Positions 1-7,168 of a stretch of 15,465 bases of DNA are shown here, in pieces. The stretch's first letter is position 1, and every line of letters begins with the position of its first letter. A program made the position numbers and the translations under genes. The notes under the pieces are model-generated. The model saw only the letters and a program-made list of their open reading frames with translations. It was not told where the DNA came from and did no database searches. Origin of the DNA: JANXSS01 sp043729515 (GTDB taxonomy: Bacteria > Pseudomonadota > Gammaproteobacteria > Burkholderiales > Burkholderiaceae_D); contig JAYTLK010000226.1 of NCBI GenBank assembly GCA_043729515.1, forward strand, positions 1 to 15,465, given 5' to 3'.

Positions 1-707
1 GAGGCCGACAGGTCTTGTCCGATCAGGTCATGCACGTAGGGTGAGCGCACCACCAGGATGCCGTCGTTGGTCTGCAGCGACACCACCGCACGACGGTCGG
101 CCGCGACCCGGTCATAGAACTGACTGAAATACGGAATGTTGATGTAGGCGCTGATACTGCCGATGCGTGCTCCGTCGCGCCCGTACAGGTTGCGCGCCAC
201 CGGCAGGATCCACTTCTTGTCGTAGCGGCTTTCGACCGGGCGTCCGATCACGACATGCAACGGGTCGGTGACGGCGACAAGCTCCTTGACGTAGTGCCGG
301 TCGCTGACGTCCAATGCCTCGGATGGATTGGCAAAGGTCGTCACTGCACTGATGCCGTTGGCGTCGATGAAACGCAGCGACTGGATGTGGGTGGTTTCCT
401 GGCGCTGGCGGACCAGGATGGCGCGTAGCGCGATGTCTTCCGAGTGCACATCGATCTCTGCCGCACGAATCGTGTCGATCACTGCGCCGACTGCGCGTTC
501 GGCGTCCTGCAAGGTGCGGGCCGCGTGTTCCTCGATCGTGCGCACCGCAGCGATGCCACTCGCTGTTTCCTGCTCGAGCGTCAGGTTGCGGTCCTGGGCA
601 ACGGCCCACCAGGTCTGGCCGACGATTGCAGCAATGGTCAGCGCGACGCACGCCAACAGGATCGGGCGGATGTCGCGCGAGCGGAACAGTCTGGCGACGA
701 GGATCAT
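1..707 (-). CDS. Membrane sensor with periplasmic Cache domain (N-terminal part, cut by window edge)
   Basis: An open frame of 235 codons runs from an ATG at 707 off the left edge. It starts with a short basic segment, then one membrane helix (about residues 16-36, rich in L, A, I, V), then an extracytoplasmic domain reading like a double Cache (dCache_1) sensor: a helix with EEHAARTLQDAE, the strand RFIDANGISAV, the motif DVSDRHYV near residue 135, then GRPVESRYDKKW, ISAYINIPYFSQFYDRV and VVRSPYVHDLIG. Such domains bind small ligands outside the membrane and usually feed a C-terminal GGDEF/EAL, histidine kinase or chemoreceptor module. That output domain is outside the window, so the class is unknown. 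No clear ribosome site precedes the ATG; an in-frame GTG at 737 would add ten residues. Domain family is inferred from pattern; the reading frame itself is clear. Confidence 0.8.
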   Translation of the reverse strand, partial: MILVARLFRSRDIRPILLACVALTIAAIVGQTWWAVAQDRNLTLEQETASGIAAVRTIEEHAARTLQDAERAVGAVIDTIRAAEIDVHSEDIALRAILVRQRQETTHIQSLRFIDANGISAVTTFANPSEALDVSDRHYVKELVAVTDPLHVVIGRPVESRYDKKWILPVARNLYGRDGARIGSISAYINIPYFSQFYDRVAADRRAVVSLQTNDGILVVRSPYVHDLIGQDLSA

Positions 708-786
708 CCGGCGGGATTCGAGTACATGGGAAGCCACAGTCGTATCAGGGACAAGGCAGAGGAGAGTCCTGGCACACTCCCCCGTG

Positions 787-802
787 TACGGATATTTCCG
801 TA
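787..802. repeat. Inverted repeat TACGGA-TATT-TCCGTA
   Basis: Two perfect 6-bp arms separated by 4 bases lie about 80 bp upstream of the sensor start and about 110 bp before the -35 of the cold-shock gene. It could be an operator for either gene or chance; nothing else in the window repeats it. Confidence 0.3.
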
Positions 803-911
803 GAGAACTGTCTGACTGTACCAGCAAGGGTGTGGACCAGGCAACGGAACTTCCGGTTCAGGTGCAAGGTCGATGCGCCTTGACAACTTGGAAATGTTAA
901 AAAAACAGGAT

Positions 912-940
912 TTAACTTTTTTGAAGAGATGCGGTATAAT
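912..940 (+). promoter_or_regulatory. Sigma70-type promoter of the cold-shock gene
   Basis: A perfect TATAAT (935-940) is preceded, 17 bp upstream, by TTAACT (912-917, 4 of 6 to TTGACA). The surroundings are markedly AT-rich for this genome. The transcript should start near 947, about 100 nt before the start codon at 1048. Confidence 0.65.
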
Positions 941-946
941 TTCGGA

Positions 947-1047
947 TCGTTGAGATTCGAGCTAGTGGTGCAGTCAGTCTGTCGTCCCTGTCTTGGTTGA
1001 AACGATCCAACGGGCATCTGCCCAAATAAACTGAAATAGGAATTGCA
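947..1047 (+). promoter_or_regulatory. Long 5' leader of the cold-shock mRNA
   Basis: The predicted untranslated leader is about 100 nt. cspA-family mRNAs commonly have long leaders that refold with temperature and control translation and stability. Here a short hairpin GGGC-ATCT-GCCC (1012-1023) sits just upstream of the ribosome site AGGAA (1038-1042). I did not find a match to the E. coli cold-box sequence. Thermosensor behaviour is inferred from the family. Confidence 0.4.
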
Positions 1048-1251
1048 ATGGCAACTGGTATCGTTAAGTGGTTCAATGACTCAAAAGGTTTCGGCTTCAT
1101 CACCCCGGACGAAGGCGGCGAAGATCTGTTCGCGCACTTCTCGGCTATCCAGTCGAACGGTTTCAAATCGCTGCAAGAAAACCAGCGCGTTTCTTTCGAA
1201 GTCACCGCCGGCCCAAAGGGCAAGCAAGCTTCGAACATCCAGCCGATCTAA
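1048..1251 (+). CDS. csp: Cold-shock protein (CspA family)
   Basis: A 67-residue single cold-shock domain, the normal length for CspA-like proteins. It is a cytoplasmic single-stranded RNA/DNA-binding OB-fold protein that acts as an RNA chaperone. Both nucleic-acid-binding motifs are present: RNP1 KGFGFI (residues 13-18) and RNP2 DLFAHF (26-31), plus the typical start MATGIVKWFN and the SAIQSNGFKSL segment. The start is fixed by AGGAA 5 nt upstream of the ATG. It is a monocistronic unit with its own promoter and terminator. Whether it is cold-induced or constitutive cannot be read from the protein; the long leader favours temperature control. Confidence 0.97.
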   Translation: MATGIVKWFNDSKGFGFITPDEGGEDLFAHFSAIQSNGFKSLQENQRVSFEVTAGPKGKQASNIQPI

Positions 1252-1279
1252 GCTGCCGCAAGCGTAGTACAAGCTTCCA

Positions 1280-1309
1280 AAAATCCCCGGTTCGCCGGGG
1301 ATTTTTTTT
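1280..1309 (+). terminator. Rho-independent terminator of the cold-shock gene
   Basis: An 11-bp perfect stem (AAAATCCCCGG at 1280-1290 with CCGGGGATTTT at 1295-1305) closes a UUCG tetraloop and is followed by a run of eight T (1302-1309). It lies 28 nt after the csp stop codon. Confidence 0.95.
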
Positions 1310-1388
1310 GCGCACTGCATGTTCCCTGTAAGCGCCGTCCGTGACGTGGTTTTTAACAGGCAACAGATTGCTGAGCGGAACTGCGTGT

Positions 1389-1404
1389 TTCTACTTACGT
1401 AGAA
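1389..1404. repeat. Inverted repeat TTCTAC-TTAC-GTAGAA upstream of livJ
   Basis: Perfect 6-bp arms with a 4-base centre, about 30 bp upstream of the predicted livJ -35. A possible activator or repressor site; could be chance. Confidence 0.3.
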
Positions 1405-1432
1405 GACGACATGCGCCGAATTGAGGTTTTTG

Positions 1433-1461
1433 TTGCCGCAATGGTTAGTGCCACTTACAAT
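1433..1461 (+). promoter_or_regulatory. Predicted sigma70-type promoter of the liv operon
   Basis: TTGCCG (1433-1438, 4 of 6) and TACAAT (1456-1461, 5 of 6) are separated by the ideal 17 bp. Transcription would start near 1468, giving a leader of about 60 nt before livJ. A TATAAC closer to the gene (1507-1512) is too near the ribosome site to be likely. Confidence 0.45.
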
Positions 1462-1470
1462 TGGCGCCTG

Positions 1471-1488
1471 TGAAAACGCGGGTTTTCA
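1471..1488. repeat. Inverted repeat TGAAAAC-GCGG-GTTTTCA at the start of the liv transcript
   Basis: Two perfect 7-bp arms with a 4-base centre begin about 3 nt after the predicted transcription start. In DNA this position suits a repressor operator; in RNA it would be a 5' hairpin. No run of T follows, so it is not a terminator. Confidence 0.45.
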
Positions 1489-1526
1489 TCGTCGTCACGG
1501 TAAAAATATAACTACAGAGGATACTT

Positions 1527-2684
1527 ATGACCTACAAACTTCACATGCTGGTGGCTGCTGCGGTTGCTACCATGTCCCTGAGCAGTATTGCTGCCGATAC
1601 GATCAAGATTGGCGTTTCGGGGCCGTTCACGGGCGGTTCCGCGCCGATGGGCGTGTCGATGCGCGACGGCGTGAAACTGGCTGCCAAGGAAATCAACGAC
1701 AAGGGCGGTGTTCTCGGACGCAAGCTCGAATTGGTCGAACGTGACGAGGAAGCCAAGAACGAGCGCGGTGTCCAGGTTGCCCAGGAACTGATCAACAAGG
1801 AAAAAGTCGTCGCAACCGTCGGCTTCATCAACACCGGCGTCTCGCTGGCATCGCAGCGCTTCTATCAGGAAGCCAAGATCCCGGTGATCAACAACGTCGC
1901 CACGGGTTCGATCGTCACCAAGCAGTTCACCGACCAGCCTGACAACTACATTTTCCGCAATTCGGCCAACGATTCGATCCAGACCGCCATGATCGTCGAA
2001 GAAGTCGTCGGCAAGCGCAAGATGACCAAGGTCGCGATCCTGGCCGACTCGACCAACTACGGCCAGCTCGGCCGTGAGGATCTCGAGAAAGCCCTGGCGA
2101 AAAAGAGCATCAAGGCCGTGGCGATCGAGAAATACAACATCAAGGACGTCGACATGACGGCCCAGTTGCTGAAGGCGAAAGAAGCCGGCGCCCAGGTCGT
2201 GATCACTTATGGCATCGGCCCTGAACTGGCACAGATCGCCAACGGCATGGAAAAACTTGGCTGGAAAGTGCCACTGGTCGGCAGCTGGACCCTGTCGATG
2301 GCAAACTTCATCGACAACGCCGGCAAGAACGGCGAAGGCGCGATCATGCCGCAAACCTTCATCCAGGACCCGAACACGCCAAAGCGCAAGGCGTTCATCG
2401 ACGGTTACGTGAAGACCTACAGCCCACCGGGCGGCCGCATTCCTTCGCCGGTCTCGGCAGCACAAGGCTATGATTCGATCTATCTGCTGGTTGCCGCCAT
2501 CAAGCAAGCCGGCACTACCGATGGTCCGAAGGTGCGCGCTGCGCTCGAAAACCTGGCTGAAAAAGTCGATGGCGTCGTCACTACCTATGACAAGCCGTAC
2601 ACCCATGACGATCACGAAGCGATCAAGATGGGCATGCCGGTCTTCGGCGAAGTCCGCGGCGGCCACGTCGTCCTGGCGAAGTAA
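1527..2684 (+). CDS. livJ: Branched-chain amino acid type ABC importer, periplasmic binding protein
   Basis: A 385-residue type I periplasmic binding protein of the LivJ/Leu-Ile-Val family. Residues 1 to about 23 form a signal peptide (basic start MTYKLHM, Ala/Val-rich core, cleavage near SSIAA/D). The mature part starts with the family pattern TIKIGVSGPFTGGSAPMG and DGVKLAAKEINDKGGVLG, followed by the lobe elements VVATVGFINTGVSLASQ and PVINNVATGS. It should deliver substrate to the LivH/LivM membrane subunits encoded just downstream. AGAGGA (1516-1521) lies 5 nt before the ATG and fixes the start. Leu/Ile/Val is the default guess; homologues also bind other amino acids, amides or aromatic compounds, so specificity is unproven. 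Two hairpins follow the gene and probably set its expression above that of the downstream subunits. Confidence 0.92.
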   Translation: MTYKLHMLVAAAVATMSLSSIAADTIKIGVSGPFTGGSAPMGVSMRDGVKLAAKEINDKGGVLGRKLELVERDEEAKNERGVQVAQELINKEKVVATVGFINTGVSLASQRFYQEAKIPVINNVATGSIVTKQFTDQPDNYIFRNSANDSIQTAMIVEEVVGKRKMTKVAILADSTNYGQLGREDLEKALAKKSIKAVAIEKYNIKDVDMTAQLLKAKEAGAQVVITYGIGPELAQIANGMEKLGWKVPLVGSWTLSMANFIDNAGKNGEGAIMPQTFIQDPNTPKRKAFIDGYVKTYSPPGGRIPSPVSAAQGYDSIYLLVAAIKQAGTTDGPKVRAALENLAEKVDGVVTTYDKPYTHDDHEAIKMGMPVFGEVRGGHVVLAK

Positions 2685-2704
2685 GGAAGTCCTGTAAGTC
2701 GTTT

Positions 2705-2738
2705 CTGCCGAGACCGGCCCACGGTCTGCGGCAGTTTT
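2705..2738 (+). terminator. Terminator-like hairpin between livJ and livH
   Basis: A strong stem (CTGCCG-AGACCG at 2705-2716 with CGGTCT-GCGGCAG at 2722-2734, one bulged base, 5-nt loop) is followed by TTTT. It lies 20 nt after the livJ stop. The short T run suggests partial termination or protection of the livJ 3' end. Confidence 0.6.
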
Positions 2739-2746
2739 CACGCACT

Positions 2747-2780
2747 GGTCAGTCTCCGCACCGCGGAGCTGGCCTTTGTT
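2747..2780 (+). terminator. Second hairpin between livJ and livH
   Basis: GGTCAG-CTCCGC (2747-2759, with T2753 bulged) pairs with GCGGAG-CTGGCC (2763-2774) around an ACC loop, with one G-U pair, and TTTGTT follows. It forms a tandem with the previous hairpin and ends about 40 nt before livH. Confidence 0.5.
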
Positions 2781-2821
2781 GCGAATGAACCTGGCATGCT
2801 CGGTGCCTCTCCACGGAAAAC

Positions 2822-3715
2822 ATGATGGAAATTCTGCTGCAACTGGTGTTCAGTGGTGTCGCGCTAGGCATGATCTACGCGGTCATTGCCTTCGGCTACC
2901 AACTCACCTTCGCCACCTCCGGCACCCTGAACTTCGGACAAGGAGAAGCGCTGATGCTGGGCGCGCTGGTGGGCTTGAGCCTGGTGTCGAACATTCACGG
3001 CGGACCCTACATGAGCTACTGGCTCATGATCCCGATCGTGATGGTGTTCGGCGCGATGCAGGGTGCATTCGTGGAGTGGATCGGCGTGCGGCCGGCAATC
3101 AAGATCAAGTCGGAATTCGGCTGGATCATGTCGACCATTGCGCTGGCCATCATTTTCAAGAACGTCGCCGAGAACATCTGGGGCAAGGATGACCTGACCT
3201 TTCCGACACCGCTGACTGCGACGCCATTCAAGGTGCTGGGGGCAAACGTGCAACCGATGCAGGTCGTGGTGGTGCTGGGTGCGATCGCCATGATGGTGGC
3301 CGTCGAGGTATTCAATCGCAAGTCGATCTATGGCAAGGCCGTGGTCGCTACTTCGAACGATCGCGACGCCGCTGGTCTCATGGGCATCAATACCAGCATG
3401 GTCATTACGTTTTCGTATGCATTGTCGTCGGCCACGGCGGCGTTTGCCGGCGTGCTGGTGGCGCCATTGACGCTCACCGGATCCACCATGGGCACGGCAT
3501 TGGGCCTGAAGGCATTTTCGGTGGCAATCATCGGGGGCCTGACCTCGGGTGTGGGCGCTATTGTAGGCGGCCTGCTCATCGGCTTGGCGGAAACGCTCAC
3601 CGGTTACTACATCTCGACCGGTTACAAGGAAGTGCCCGGCCTGCTGCTGCTGTTGCTGGTATTGGCCATCAAGCCTGCCGGTCTGTTCGGCAAAGCCGCC
3701 ATCAAGAAAGTCTGA
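2822..3715 (+). CDS. livH: Branched-chain amino acid type ABC importer, permease LivH
   Basis: A 297-residue inner-membrane permease of the LivH family, normal in length and composed almost wholly of hydrophobic helices. Family signatures visible: the N-terminal GVALGMIYAVIAFGYQLTF, the segment GTLNFGQGEALMLGALVG, EFGWIMSTIALAIIFKN, and the ATPase-contacting loop DRDAAGLMGINTSMV before the helix ALSSATAAFAGVL. It pairs with the LivM domain of the next gene to form the translocation path. Two consecutive ATG codons are possible (2822 and 2825); GGA at 2815-2817 spaces better to the second, which would give the usual start MEILLQ. The stop codon is one base from the next ATG, so translation is coupled. 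Confidence 0.93.
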   Translation: MMEILLQLVFSGVALGMIYAVIAFGYQLTFATSGTLNFGQGEALMLGALVGLSLVSNIHGGPYMSYWLMIPIVMVFGAMQGAFVEWIGVRPAIKIKSEFGWIMSTIALAIIFKNVAENIWGKDDLTFPTPLTATPFKVLGANVQPMQVVVVLGAIAMMVAVEVFNRKSIYGKAVVATSNDRDAAGLMGINTSMVITFSYALSSATAAFAGVLVAPLTLTGSTMGTALGLKAFSVAIIGGLTSGVGAIVGGLLIGLAETLTGYYISTGYKEVPGLLLLLLVLAIKPAGLFGKAAIKKV

Positions 3716-3716
3716 C

Positions 3717-5699
3717 ATGAACAAAAAGACGCTTGCCATTGCCGTCATCGGCATTGCGGCACTGGCCGTGTTTCCGCTGGTGTTTCACAATCCGTATTAC
3801 ATCCATCTTGCCGAAACCATCCTGATCTACGCGATCCTGCTGTTCGGCCTGGACATCGTGGTCGGCTACACCGGCCAGGTCTCGCTCGGACATGCCGGCC
3901 TGTTCGGCATCGGTTCCTACACCACCGGCGTACTGTGGCTCAAACTCGGCATGCCGTTCATGGTGGCAATGCCGGCCAGTATTGCCGTGACTGCCATCTT
4001 CGGTGCCTTGCTGGCCTTGCCGGCCCTGCGCGTGACCGGCCCTTATCTGGCGATGGTGACGCTGGCTTTCGGCACGATCATCCAGATCCTGATCAACGAA
4101 ATGGATTTCCTGACTGCCGGCCCGCTCGGCATCAAGGTGTCCAAGCCGGTGTTCTTCGGCCACCGCATCGCCGAGACGGAATTTTTCTATCTGGTTGCCG
4201 GCTTCATGGTGCTGTCGCTGATCGTCGTGCACCGCATCCTGAAGTCGCATCTGGGCCGCGCATTCCAGGCCCTGCGCGACAGCCCGATCGCCTCCGATTG
4301 CATGGGCGTATCGGTCTATCGCTACAAGGTCTATGCCTTCGTGATCAGCGCCGCGCTGGCCGGTCTGGCCGGCAGCCTGTATGCGTATTCGGAGGAATAC
4401 ATCTCGCCGAACACCTATGTCTTCGAGCTGACGATCCTGTTCCTGCTGGCCGTCATCATGGGTGGCCGCAAGACCCGTAGCGGCGCGCTGGTCGGCGCGT
4501 TGATCGTGGTGATGCTGCCGAGCTTGCTGGCCGACATCGCCTTGTTCCGCCAGATCGCGACAGTCGCGGCGGTGATCGTCGTCATCAGCGGCGTGGTGCA
4601 GTTTTCCCGCAAGCGCAAGACGATGCGCGAAATCGCCATTCCGGTCGTGGCGACGATTGCCATGGCGCTGTTTTCCTACAAGCTGGAAAACATCGTCGAC
4701 TGGCGCCTGACGATCTTCGGTCTGATGACCCTGTTTGTCGTCTACTACCTGCAGGACGGCATCATCGGGTTCCTCCGCAATGCGCTCGGCCGCACCGGGC
4801 GTCGCAGCACCGATCCGGCCGATGTCGTCGCCACCGGGGCAGCGGCGCAGGAGTGGGTTGCTGCAGAGCAGACCACGGTCGGCAGCGTGAACCTGTTGAG
4901 CGCCAGGCAGATCCTGATGCAGTTCGGTGGCCTGAAAGCGCTGAATCTGGTCGACCTGAACATCGTCAAGGGCTCGGTGCACGGCCTGATCGGGCCGAAC
5001 GGATCGGGCAAGAGCACGATGATGAACGTGCTGACCGGCATCTACAAGCCGACTGCCGGCGAAGTGCATTTCAACGAGCAGATCATCTCCGGCTCGACGC
5101 CGTCGGCCATCGCATTGGGCGGCGTGGCGCGCACCTTCCAGAACGTGCAATTGTTCGGCGAGATGACGGCCACCGAAAACGTGCTGGTCGGCCTGCACAA
5201 TACCTTCCGCAGCAATGTGGTCGACGTGATGCTCCATACGCCGCGCTACAAGCGGGAAGAGCATGCGGCGCGTGAACGGGCAGCCAGCATTCTGCAGTTC
5301 GTCGGCCTGTCGGACCTGGCCGACGAAGAGGCACGCAATCTGCCTTACGGCAAGCAGCGCCTGCTGGAAATCGGTCGTGCGCTGGGCCTGAATCCGCAGC
5401 TGCTGCTGCTCGATGAACCGGCTGCCGGCCTGACGGCGCCGGACATCAAGGAACTGATGGCGATCATCCGGAAAATCCGGCAGCACGGCATCACGATCAT
5501 TCTCATCGAACATCACATGGATGTCGTCATGTCGATTTCGGATACCGTGACGGTGCTCGACTTCGGTCAGAAGATTGCAGAAGGCAAACCCGCCGCAGTC
5601 CAGGCTGACCCGAAGGTGATCGAGGCCTACCTCGGCGGCACCGCCGGCGACGATGCAGCGGACGCTGTCACCAGCACCGACGCTGCGACTCCACACTGA
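3717..5699 (+). CDS. Fused ABC importer permease LivM and ATPase LivG
   Basis: One 660-residue frame joins two subunits that are separate in E. coli. Residues 1 to about 352 are a LivM permease (ILLFGLDIVVGYTGQVSLGH, ALPALRVTGPYLAMVTLAFG, ALRDSPIASDCMGV). Residues from about 393 are a LivG-type ATPase: Walker A GPNGSGKST (426-434), Q-loop in ARTFQNVQLF, signature segment LPYGKQRLLEIGRAL (542-556), Walker B LLLLDEP (562-568), and H-loop histidine H599. The link (about 353-392) is polar. Compared with the LivM layout I know, residues about 272-328 look like an extra stretch with two hydrophobic segments (280-294, 306-319). No frameshift or stop interrupts the join. Fused permease/ATPase versions occur in some proteobacteria. 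Lacking an obvious ribosome site, it probably depends on coupling to livH. Confidence 0.92.
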   Translation: MNKKTLAIAVIGIAALAVFPLVFHNPYYIHLAETILIYAILLFGLDIVVGYTGQVSLGHAGLFGIGSYTTGVLWLKLGMPFMVAMPASIAVTAIFGALLALPALRVTGPYLAMVTLAFGTIIQILINEMDFLTAGPLGIKVSKPVFFGHRIAETEFFYLVAGFMVLSLIVVHRILKSHLGRAFQALRDSPIASDCMGVSVYRYKVYAFVISAALAGLAGSLYAYSEEYISPNTYVFELTILFLLAVIMGGRKTRSGALVGALIVVMLPSLLADIALFRQIATVAAVIVVISGVVQFSRKRKTMREIAIPVVATIAMALFSYKLENIVDWRLTIFGLMTLFVVYYLQDGIIGFLRNALGRTGRRSTDPADVVATGAAAQEWVAAEQTTVGSVNLLSARQILMQFGGLKALNLVDLNIVKGSVHGLIGPNGSGKSTMMNVLTGIYKPTAGEVHFNEQIISGSTPSAIALGGVARTFQNVQLFGEMTATENVLVGLHNTFRSNVVDVMLHTPRYKREEHAARERAASILQFVGLSDLADEEARNLPYGKQRLLEIGRALGLNPQLLLLDEPAAGLTAPDIKELMAIIRKIRQHGITIILIEHHMDVVMSISDTVTVLDFGQKIAEGKPAAVQADPKVIEAYLGGTAGDDAADAVTSTDAATPH

Positions 5700-5712
5700 T
5701 TAAGGCCCGCAC

Positions 5713-6441
5713 ATGCTCATCATCGACAATCTTCACGCTGCCTACGGCAAGGTCGAAGTCCTGCACGGAATTTCGCTTGAAGTCCCGAAAGGCAAAGTCG
5801 TCACCCTGATCGGCTCCAACGGTGCTGGCAAGACCACCACCATGCGCGCCATCTCCGGCATGATCAAACCGAAGCAGGGGACCGTCACGCTGTCGGGCCA
5901 GGACATCACCGGCCTGGAGTCGCACAAGATCGCCCGCGCCGGCCTGGCGCATTCGCCGGAAGGCCGGCGCGTGTTCGCCACCATGTCGGTCACCGATAAC
6001 CTGATTCTGGGCGCATTTCCACGCTTTACCCGTTCCCGCCCGCGCGGGGATGTGAACCACGACCTGGAAAAAGCGCTCGAACTCTTCCCGCGCCTGAAAG
6101 AACGTCAGCATCAACTTGCCGGCACGTTGTCGGGTGGCGAGCAGCAGATGCTCGCCATGGCGCGTGCCGTGATGCTCAATCCTGACGTGATCCTGCTGGA
6201 TGAACCATCAATGGGCCTGGCGCCGATCCTGGTCGAAGAAGTTTTTCGGATCATCCTGCGTCTGAAAGAGCAGGGCGTGACGATGTTGCTGGTCGAGCAG
6301 TTCGCTGCCGCCGCCTTGAATGTGGCCGACTATGGCTATGTGATGGAAAACGGCCGGATTTCGGTCCATGGCCCGGCAGACAAGCTGAAACATGATCCCG
6401 CTGTACAGGCAGCTTACCTCGGCGGCGGGCAGCAGCACTGA
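5713..6441 (+). CDS. livF: Branched-chain amino acid type ABC importer, ATPase LivF
   Basis: A 242-residue cytoplasmic ATPase, normal LivF length. Walker A GSNGAGKTT (residues 34-42), signature LSGGEQQ (139-145), Walker B VILLDEP (159-165), then the LivF-typical H-loop region LLVEQFAAAAL, in which Q follows E, and the ending DPAVQAAYLGG. The segment HSPEGRRVFATMSVTDNL is diagnostic for LivF. It should form a heterodimer with the ATPase half of the upstream fusion protein. The start lies 13 nt past the previous stop, with TAAGG (5701-5705) as ribosome site. Confidence 0.95.
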   Translation: MLIIDNLHAAYGKVEVLHGISLEVPKGKVVTLIGSNGAGKTTTMRAISGMIKPKQGTVTLSGQDITGLESHKIARAGLAHSPEGRRVFATMSVTDNLILGAFPRFTRSRPRGDVNHDLEKALELFPRLKERQHQLAGTLSGGEQQMLAMARAVMLNPDVILLDEPSMGLAPILVEEVFRIILRLKEQGVTMLLVEQFAAAALNVADYGYVMENGRISVHGPADKLKHDPAVQAAYLGGGQQH

Positions 6442-6453
6442 GCATGCGCATGC
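6442..6453. repeat. 12-bp perfect palindrome GCATGCGCATGC after livF
   Basis: The palindrome begins directly after the livF stop codon and lies 25 bp before the dehalogenase start. It has no loop or T run, so it is not a terminator; it may be chance or a protein site. Confidence 0.25.
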
Positions 6454-6478
6454 ATCCAATTGGTGGACGATCGAATCG

Positions 6479-7168
6479 ATGAAACCGATCAAGGCGATTG
6501 TTTTCGATGCCTACGGCACGCTGTTTGATGTGTATTCGATCGGCGTCCTGGCTGAAGCCCTTTTTCCGGGCAAGGGCGAGGCATTGGCGACGCTCTGGCG
6601 CGACCGGCAGATCGACTACACCCGGCTGCGCACGCTGTCAGGCCGCTACAAACCGTTTGATGACGTGACGCGCGATGCGCTGGTGTTTGCCTGCAAGAAG
6701 CTCGGTATCCATCTATCCGAAGAGAATTGCACGGCACTGATGGACCGGTACGCAAAACTGCCGCCATTTCCGGAAAACCGGCAGGTACTGCTGGCGTTGC
6801 GGGCGCGCGGATTGAAATTGGCCATTCTTTCCAATGGCAATCCGACGATGCTGGAGATTGTCGTGCAAGGTGCCGGGTTCGCAGAATTGTTCGATCATGT
6901 GCTATCGGCCGACAGCGCGCGCAAGTTCAAGACTGCGCCCGAGGCCTATGCGCTGGCAGCGGCCACGCTTGGCTTCGGCGTCGACGAAATGGTATTTGTA
7001 TCCAGCAATTGCTGGGATGCCTGCGGTGCCAGCTGGTACGGTTTTCCGACATTCTGGGTCAACCGCAGTGTGGCGCCGCTGGAAGAACTGGATATCAAAC
7101 CAGAAGGCGAAGGACGCGACTTGTTGGATTTGCTCGCATTTGTCTCTGAAAGATCCGCAATGGCCTGA
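6479..7168 (+). CDS. Type II haloacid dehalogenase (L-2-haloacid dehalogenase family)
   Basis: A 229-residue HAD-superfamily hydrolase, the normal size for type II dehalogenases, which convert (S)-2-haloalkanoic acids to (R)-2-hydroxy acids. Counted from the ATG at 6479, every catalytic residue known from L-2-haloacid dehalogenase of Pseudomonas sp. YL falls at the same number: D10 (nucleophile), T14, R41, S118, K151, Y157, S175, N177 and D180. Pocket residues Y12, F60, N119 and W179 also match, while position 42 is Asp rather than Gln and 45 is Ile rather than Leu. This agreement fixes the start; an in-frame ATG at 6392 inside livF would add 29 unrelated residues. A GGTGGA lies about 12 nt upstream. 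It follows livF by 37 nt on the same strand without a terminator, so it may be co-transcribed. Natural substrate unknown. Confidence 0.9.
   Translation: MKPIKAIVFDAYGTLFDVYSIGVLAEALFPGKGEALATLWRDRQIDYTRLRTLSGRYKPFDDVTRDALVFACKKLGIHLSEENCTALMDRYAKLPPFPENRQVLLALRARGLKLAILSNGNPTMLEIVVQGAGFAELFDHVLSADSARKFKTAPEAYALAAATLGFGVDEMVFVSSNCWDACGASWYGFPTFWVNRSVAPLEELDIKPEGEGRDLLDLLAFVSERSAMA

Larger units (their letters stand above)
708..1047. other. Intergenic region between divergent sensor gene and cold-shock gene
   Basis: 340 bases without a convincing gene. The sensor-side half holds a 6-bp inverted repeat (787-802) and no clear minus-strand promoter. The right half is AT-rich (about 895-945) and carries the cold-shock promoter and leader described separately. 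Open frames here have no family resemblance and lack ribosome sites. Confidence 0.6.

Noticed and set aside
112..651. Minus-strand 179-codon open frame rich in Arg and His
   Set aside because: It overlaps the Cache sensor in another frame; its composition is that of a GC-rich shadow and the sensor frame has a coherent domain.
880..885. Perfect TTGACA upstream of the cold-shock gene
   Set aside because: No acceptable -10 lies 16-18 bp downstream, while a perfect TATAAT pairs better with TTAACT at 912.
328..900. Plus-strand open frame opposite the sensor gene
   Set aside because: Antisense to the sensor domain, no family resemblance and no ribosome site.
1411..1473. 20-codon open frame (MRRIEVFVAAMVSATYNWRL) ending in the inverted repeat before livJ, resembling an attenuator leader peptide
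   Set aside because: The predicted promoter lies inside it, it has no run of Leu/Ile/Val codons, and the following inverted repeat lacks a T run.
1512..2741. 409-codon minus-strand open frame opposite livJ
   Set aside because: Asp/His/Arg-rich antisense shadow of a clear binding-protein gene.
3702..5696. 664-codon minus-strand open frame opposite the LivM-LivG fusion
   Set aside because: Long only because of GC-rich codon bias on the opposite strand; composition (His, Asp, Gln, Arg) is typical of antisense frames.
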